Shown here piece by piece: positions 41,259 through 43,936 of a stretch of 43,936 bases of DNA. Numbering within the stretch: the first letter of the stretch is position 1; each line of letters begins with the position of its first letter. Location: the NCBI GenBank assembly GCA_020725525.1, contig DYEX01000065.1, positions 1 to 43,936 on the forward strand, written 5' to 3'. The translations under genes were made by a program, and so were the position numbers. This stretch comes from Desulfovirgula sp. Its GTDB lineage: Bacteria > Bacillota > Desulfotomaculia > Desulfotomaculales > Desulfovirgulaceae. Under the pieces are notes generated by a model. That model searched no databases and was not told the DNA's origin. It saw only the letters and a list, made by a program, of their open reading frames with translations.

Positions 41259-41965
41259 AGGTGCTGGAGGTCAAAGAGGTCAGCGTTGCCTATGGGGTAA
41301 TTGAGGCCCTGAAGGGCATATCCTTTTCGGTGGAGGAAGGGGAGATTGTGGCCCTGATTGGTGCCAACGGGGCCGGTAAGACGACCACCCTGCGCACTAT
41401 TTCGGGCCTTTTGCGGGCCCAAAAAGGTCAGATCACCTACAAAGGCCGCGATATTACCAAATTGCCTCCCTACAAAATTGTGGAGCTGGGTCTGACCCAG
41501 GTGCCCGAGGGCAGGCGGGTATTCAGCCGCATGACGGTGCTGGAAAACCTGGAGATGGGGGCGTATGTGGTGCGCAGCCGCTCCGAGTTAAAGGCAGGGC
41601 TGGAACGGGTTTTCGAGCGTTTTCCCCGCCTGGCCGAGCGCAAGAACCAGCTTGCCGGTACTTTAAGCGGTGGAGAACAGCAGATGCTGGCCATGGGCCG
41701 GGCACTGATGTCCCGGCCGGAGCTTTTACTGTTAGATGAGCCTTCCATGGGTCTGGCACCGCTTTTGGTGCGGGAAGTGTTTTCCATTATTCAAGAGATT
41801 AATAAGGCGGGTACAACCATTCTTCTGGTGGAACAAAATGCCCACATGGCCCTCTCCATTGCCCACAGGGCCTATGTGCTGCAAACGGGGGAAATATCCC
41901 TGGAGGGTCCGGCGGCGGAGCTTATGCAGAAACCGGAGGTCAAGAGGGCCTATCTGGGTGAATGA
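41255..41965 (+). CDS. livF: branched-chain amino acid ABC transporter ATPase LivF
   Basis: 236 residues, GTG at 41255 overlapping the livG stop (GTGA); GTG 41261 is also possible. Walker A GANGAGKTTTL, the LivF-typical LTQVPEGRRVFSRMTVLENLEMGAYV, signature LSGGEQQMLAMGRALMSRP, Walker B LLLLDEPSMGLAPLL, H-loop LLVEQNAHMALSIAHRAYVL, and the end KPEVKRAYLGE. Completes the five-gene transporter. The next gene, a sigma54 activator, starts 15 bases later, so it is probably read through. Confidence 0.95.
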   Translation: MKVLEVKEVSVAYGVIEALKGISFSVEEGEIVALIGANGAGKTTTLRTISGLLRAQKGQITYKGRDITKLPPYKIVELGLTQVPEGRRVFSRMTVLENLEMGAYVVRSRSELKAGLERVFERFPRLAERKNQLAGTLSGGEQQMLAMGRALMSRPELLLLDEPSMGLAPLLVREVFSIIQEINKAGTTILLVEQNAHMALSIAHRAYVLQTGEISLEGPAAELMQKPEVKRAYLGE

Positions 41966-41980
41966 TGGGGAGAATGACCG

Positions 41981-43594
41981 ATGTATGTGGAAAAAAAGCT
42001 TTTGGTACGGGATTTTCTGATCGTGCCTGCTCCGGAAAATGACCTGACTGAATTTGCTCTCCATGGGGAGGAAATCCTGGACCAACACATTTTAAGCGTT
42101 ATCCCGGCTTTGCGGGAGAAAAATATCGCTGTTTTGGACGAAAACGGAACAGTAGCAGGTTTACTGATTATGGAACGGGTAGTGGAGCGCCTGGTTGATT
42201 TTATCCGGGAAACAGAGGCTGCCCTCAACGCCGTTCTCGGGGTTACCGATGATGTGATCTGTATGATCGATAATCAAGAAAACGTTACCGGGTGGAATCG
42301 CAAGGCCGAATTGCTGTACGGCATTAAGTGCCAGGACATCCTGGGGCGTTCCATCCATGACTTTTTTACCAACCTGGTGGTTACCCGGGTGCGCCGGGAA
42401 GACCATGAGGTATATGCGGAATACCACCAGCCCTGCCAGGATACCCATGTGCTGATTAATTCCGTCCCCATTCGGCGGGACGGGCGGGTTATTGGCGCTG
42501 TTTCCGCCGAGAAGGATGTTACGGAGGTAATCCAGCTCAACCGTGCCCTGTCCCGGGCCAGCTATCAGGTTAAATGCCTGAAAGAAGCTATCCAGAAAAA
42601 CGAGATTAAGAGGGTGGATCCCTTTGCCAGGCTTTACGGTCACCATCCCCGCCTGAAAGCGGTGGTGGATGTTGTCCGGCGGGCTGCCCCTACCGATGCC
42701 ACCGTGCTGATCCGGGGGGAGAGTGGTACGGGTAAGGAGGTTCTGGCCAGGGCCATCCACGAGGCCAGCGACCGGGCGGGTAAGCCCTTCGTGGTGGTCA
42801 ATTGCGGTGCCATCCCGGCGGAGCTCTTTGAAAGCGAAATTTTCGGCTATGAGCAGGGTGCCTTTACCGGGGCCGGTCCCCGTGGTAAGCCGGGCCTGCT
42901 GGAAATGGCCAATGAGGGAACGGTTTTTCTCGACGAAATCGGCGAGCTGCCCCCCAACCTGCAGGTTAAGCTGCTGCGGGTGTTGCAGGAAAGGGTATTT
43001 TACCGGGTGGGTGGTTCCCGGCTGGTCAGCGTGAATATCCGCATTATTGCCGCCACCAACCGCCAACTGGAGGAGATGGTTTCCTGTGGGGAATTCAGGG
43101 AAGATCTGTATTACCGTTTAAATGTAATCAGCGTCGAGATGCCTCCCCTGAGGGAGAGGCGTTCCGATATTCCCGAACTGCTCTACCACTTTTTGCAGGA
43201 ATACTGCCAGCTTTACGGCAAGGAAATCAGCAAAGTGGAACCGGGGGTGGTGGCCGCACTGATCTCCTATCCATGGCCCGGGAATGTGCGGGAATTAAAG
43301 AACACCGTAGAGAGAATGGTGGTGCTGGCCGAGTCCGGGGTAATTACGGAGAGGGATCTGCCCAAGTACCTGCAGGAACACGCCCTGGGTTTCAGTGCCG
43401 TCCGGGAATCTCCTCCCGATTTAACCGTGGCCGCAAAAGAAACCGAGAAGGAGATCATTCTCAAGGCACTAAAAGAGGCGGGAGGTAACCGGACCGTTAC
43501 CGCCCGTCTTCTGGGTGTGCCCCGGAGTACTCTTTATTACAAAATGAATCGTTTGGGTATATTAAGTACCAAAAAACGGTTGCGCAAGAATTAA
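41981..43594 (+). CDS. PAS-domain sigma54-dependent transcriptional activator
   Basis: 537 residues. N-terminal region (about 1-75) resembling a CBS/receiver-less sensor, a PAS domain (about 78-190, ETEAALNAVLGVTDDVICMIDNQENVTGWNRKAELLYG), the AAA+ core (about 210-450) with Walker A GESGTGKE, GYEQGAFTGAG (the GAFTGA loop that contacts sigma54), Walker B GTVFLDEIGELPP, NVRELKN, and a C-terminal Fis-type helix-turn-helix (about 490-530, ALKEAGGNRTVTARLLGVPRSTLYYKM). It lies 15 bases after livF and may respond to a metabolite of the transported amino acid. I found no -24/-12 promoter upstream of livK, so its targets are probably elsewhere. Confidence 0.93.
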   Translation: MYVEKKLLVRDFLIVPAPENDLTEFALHGEEILDQHILSVIPALREKNIAVLDENGTVAGLLIMERVVERLVDFIRETEAALNAVLGVTDDVICMIDNQENVTGWNRKAELLYGIKCQDILGRSIHDFFTNLVVTRVRREDHEVYAEYHQPCQDTHVLINSVPIRRDGRVIGAVSAEKDVTEVIQLNRALSRASYQVKCLKEAIQKNEIKRVDPFARLYGHHPRLKAVVDVVRRAAPTDATVLIRGESGTGKEVLARAIHEASDRAGKPFVVVNCGAIPAELFESEIFGYEQGAFTGAGPRGKPGLLEMANEGTVFLDEIGELPPNLQVKLLRVLQERVFYRVGGSRLVSVNIRIIAATNRQLEEMVSCGEFREDLYYRLNVISVEMPPLRERRSDIPELLYHFLQEYCQLYGKEISKVEPGVVAALISYPWPGNVRELKNTVERMVVLAESGVITERDLPKYLQEHALGFSAVRESPPDLTVAAKETEKEIILKALKEAGGNRTVTARLLGVPRSTLYYKMNRLGILSTKKRLRKN

Positions 43595-43604
43595 TATTCC
43601 CTGG

Positions 43605-43936
43605 TCAGAATTGCTTCCCGCCCCTTACGGGAGGGAGGTTGTATTTGGCAATTTTGCGGTAGATGGTCGCCCGGCTTATGCCCAGAGCCCGCGCGGCTTT
43701 TGTTTTGCCCTGTTCGTTCCAGCCGAAATGCTCCAGGGCGCTGATGATGGCCTCCTTTTCCATCTGCTCTAAAGTCGGCCAGCGGTCTTCCCGGGCGGGG
43801 ATTTCTGCTATCCGGTGACCGCCCTCCTGTACCGCACGGGGCAGGCTGCCGGTATCGATCAGGTCGCCTTCTTCCAGGTTTACGGCATATTCCACGGCGT
43901 TGATCAGTTCCCGCACATTTCCCGGCCAGCTATAGG
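43605..43936 (-). CDS. sigma54-dependent activator, C-terminal end (cut by window edge)
   Basis: Only the last 110 or so codons are inside the window; the reading frame continues past 43936. It begins YSWPGNVRELINAVEYAVNLEEGDLI, the end of the AAA+ domain, and closes with a Fis-type helix-turn-helix (about the last 45 residues, MEKEAIISALEHFGWNEQGKTKAARALGISRATIYRKIAKY). It is convergent with the previous activator, ten bases between the stops, with no terminator in between. The sensor domain is not visible, so its signal cannot be judged. Confidence 0.9.
   Translation of the reverse strand, partial: YSWPGNVRELINAVEYAVNLEEGDLIDTGSLPRAVQEGGHRIAEIPAREDRWPTLEQMEKEAIISALEHFGWNEQGKTKAARALGISRATIYRKIAKYNLPPVRGGKQF

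Noticed and set aside
1-43936. tRNA, rRNA and CRISPR arrays
   Set aside because: No cloverleaf with GTTCGA and CCA-type ends, no rRNA sequence, and no spaced direct repeats were seen; the only tandem repeat is the coding heptad array.

Overview
The window looks like chromosomal DNA of a spore-forming, anaerobic, motile Firmicute, probably of the Desulfotomaculum/Pelotomaculum type (Peptococcaceae sensu lato). That is inference from gene content: an alpha/beta small acid-soluble spore protein, ComEA/ComEC competence genes, a DegS/DegU-like two-component pair, a Flp/Tad pilus operon, an iron-sulfur/flavin electron-transfer module and sigma54-dependent activators. Most genes have clear Shine-Dalgarno sites, and GTG and TTG starts are frequent. 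I found no tRNA, rRNA, CRISPR array or intact insertion sequence.

Layout. (1) 1-5372: a four-cluster ferredoxin, a large NAD(P)H/FAD/Fe-S oxidoreductase whose C-terminus is a chemoreceptor signalling segment, and a complete methyl-accepting chemotaxis protein that is the apparent source of that segment. (2) 5369-8867: a small unknown protein, a CitE-like lyase, an unknown protein plus a DUF421 membrane protein, and a heptad-repeat coiled-coil protein. (3) 9002-13789: comEA, a lytic transglycosylase, a spore SASP, a small unknown gene and comEC. (4) 13790-22609: an accessory region. It holds a NurA nuclease and HerA translocase pair, a tRNA-guanine-transglycosylase (TGT) paralogue, a short protein carrying the archaeosine-synthase (ArcS) core motif, a DRG-like GTPase, a decayed nitrilase gene and a VapBC toxin-antitoxin pair. 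(5) 23255-33999: a DegS/DegU-like pair followed by a complete flp/tad pilus operon (pilin, prepilin peptidase, TadE, TadG-like, CpaB, TadZ, TadA, TadB, TadC) ending in a DUF192 protein and a HAMP protein with no output domain. (6) 34146-36870: a thioredoxin-reductase-like enzyme and, on the minus strand, the ACT/UPF0210 pair. (7) 37058-43936: a branched-chain amino acid ABC transporter operon (livKHMGF) with an attenuator-like leader, then a PAS/sigma54 activator, and the 3' end of a second activator on the minus strand.

The most interesting locus is 14143-19808. The TGT paralogue keeps the catalytic Asp residues and the zinc ligands. The small neighbouring protein has PC-x3-KPY-x2-S, the signature of ArcS, which modifies 7-deazaguanine. 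Next to a HerA-NurA nuclease-helicase pair, this suggests a 7-deazaguanine DNA modification and restriction-like defence system. The function is inference; the gene identities rest on motifs visible in the sequence. The second notable feature is the redox enzyme-chemoreceptor fusion at 580-3393, which looks as if it arose by local duplication from the adjacent chemoreceptor gene.
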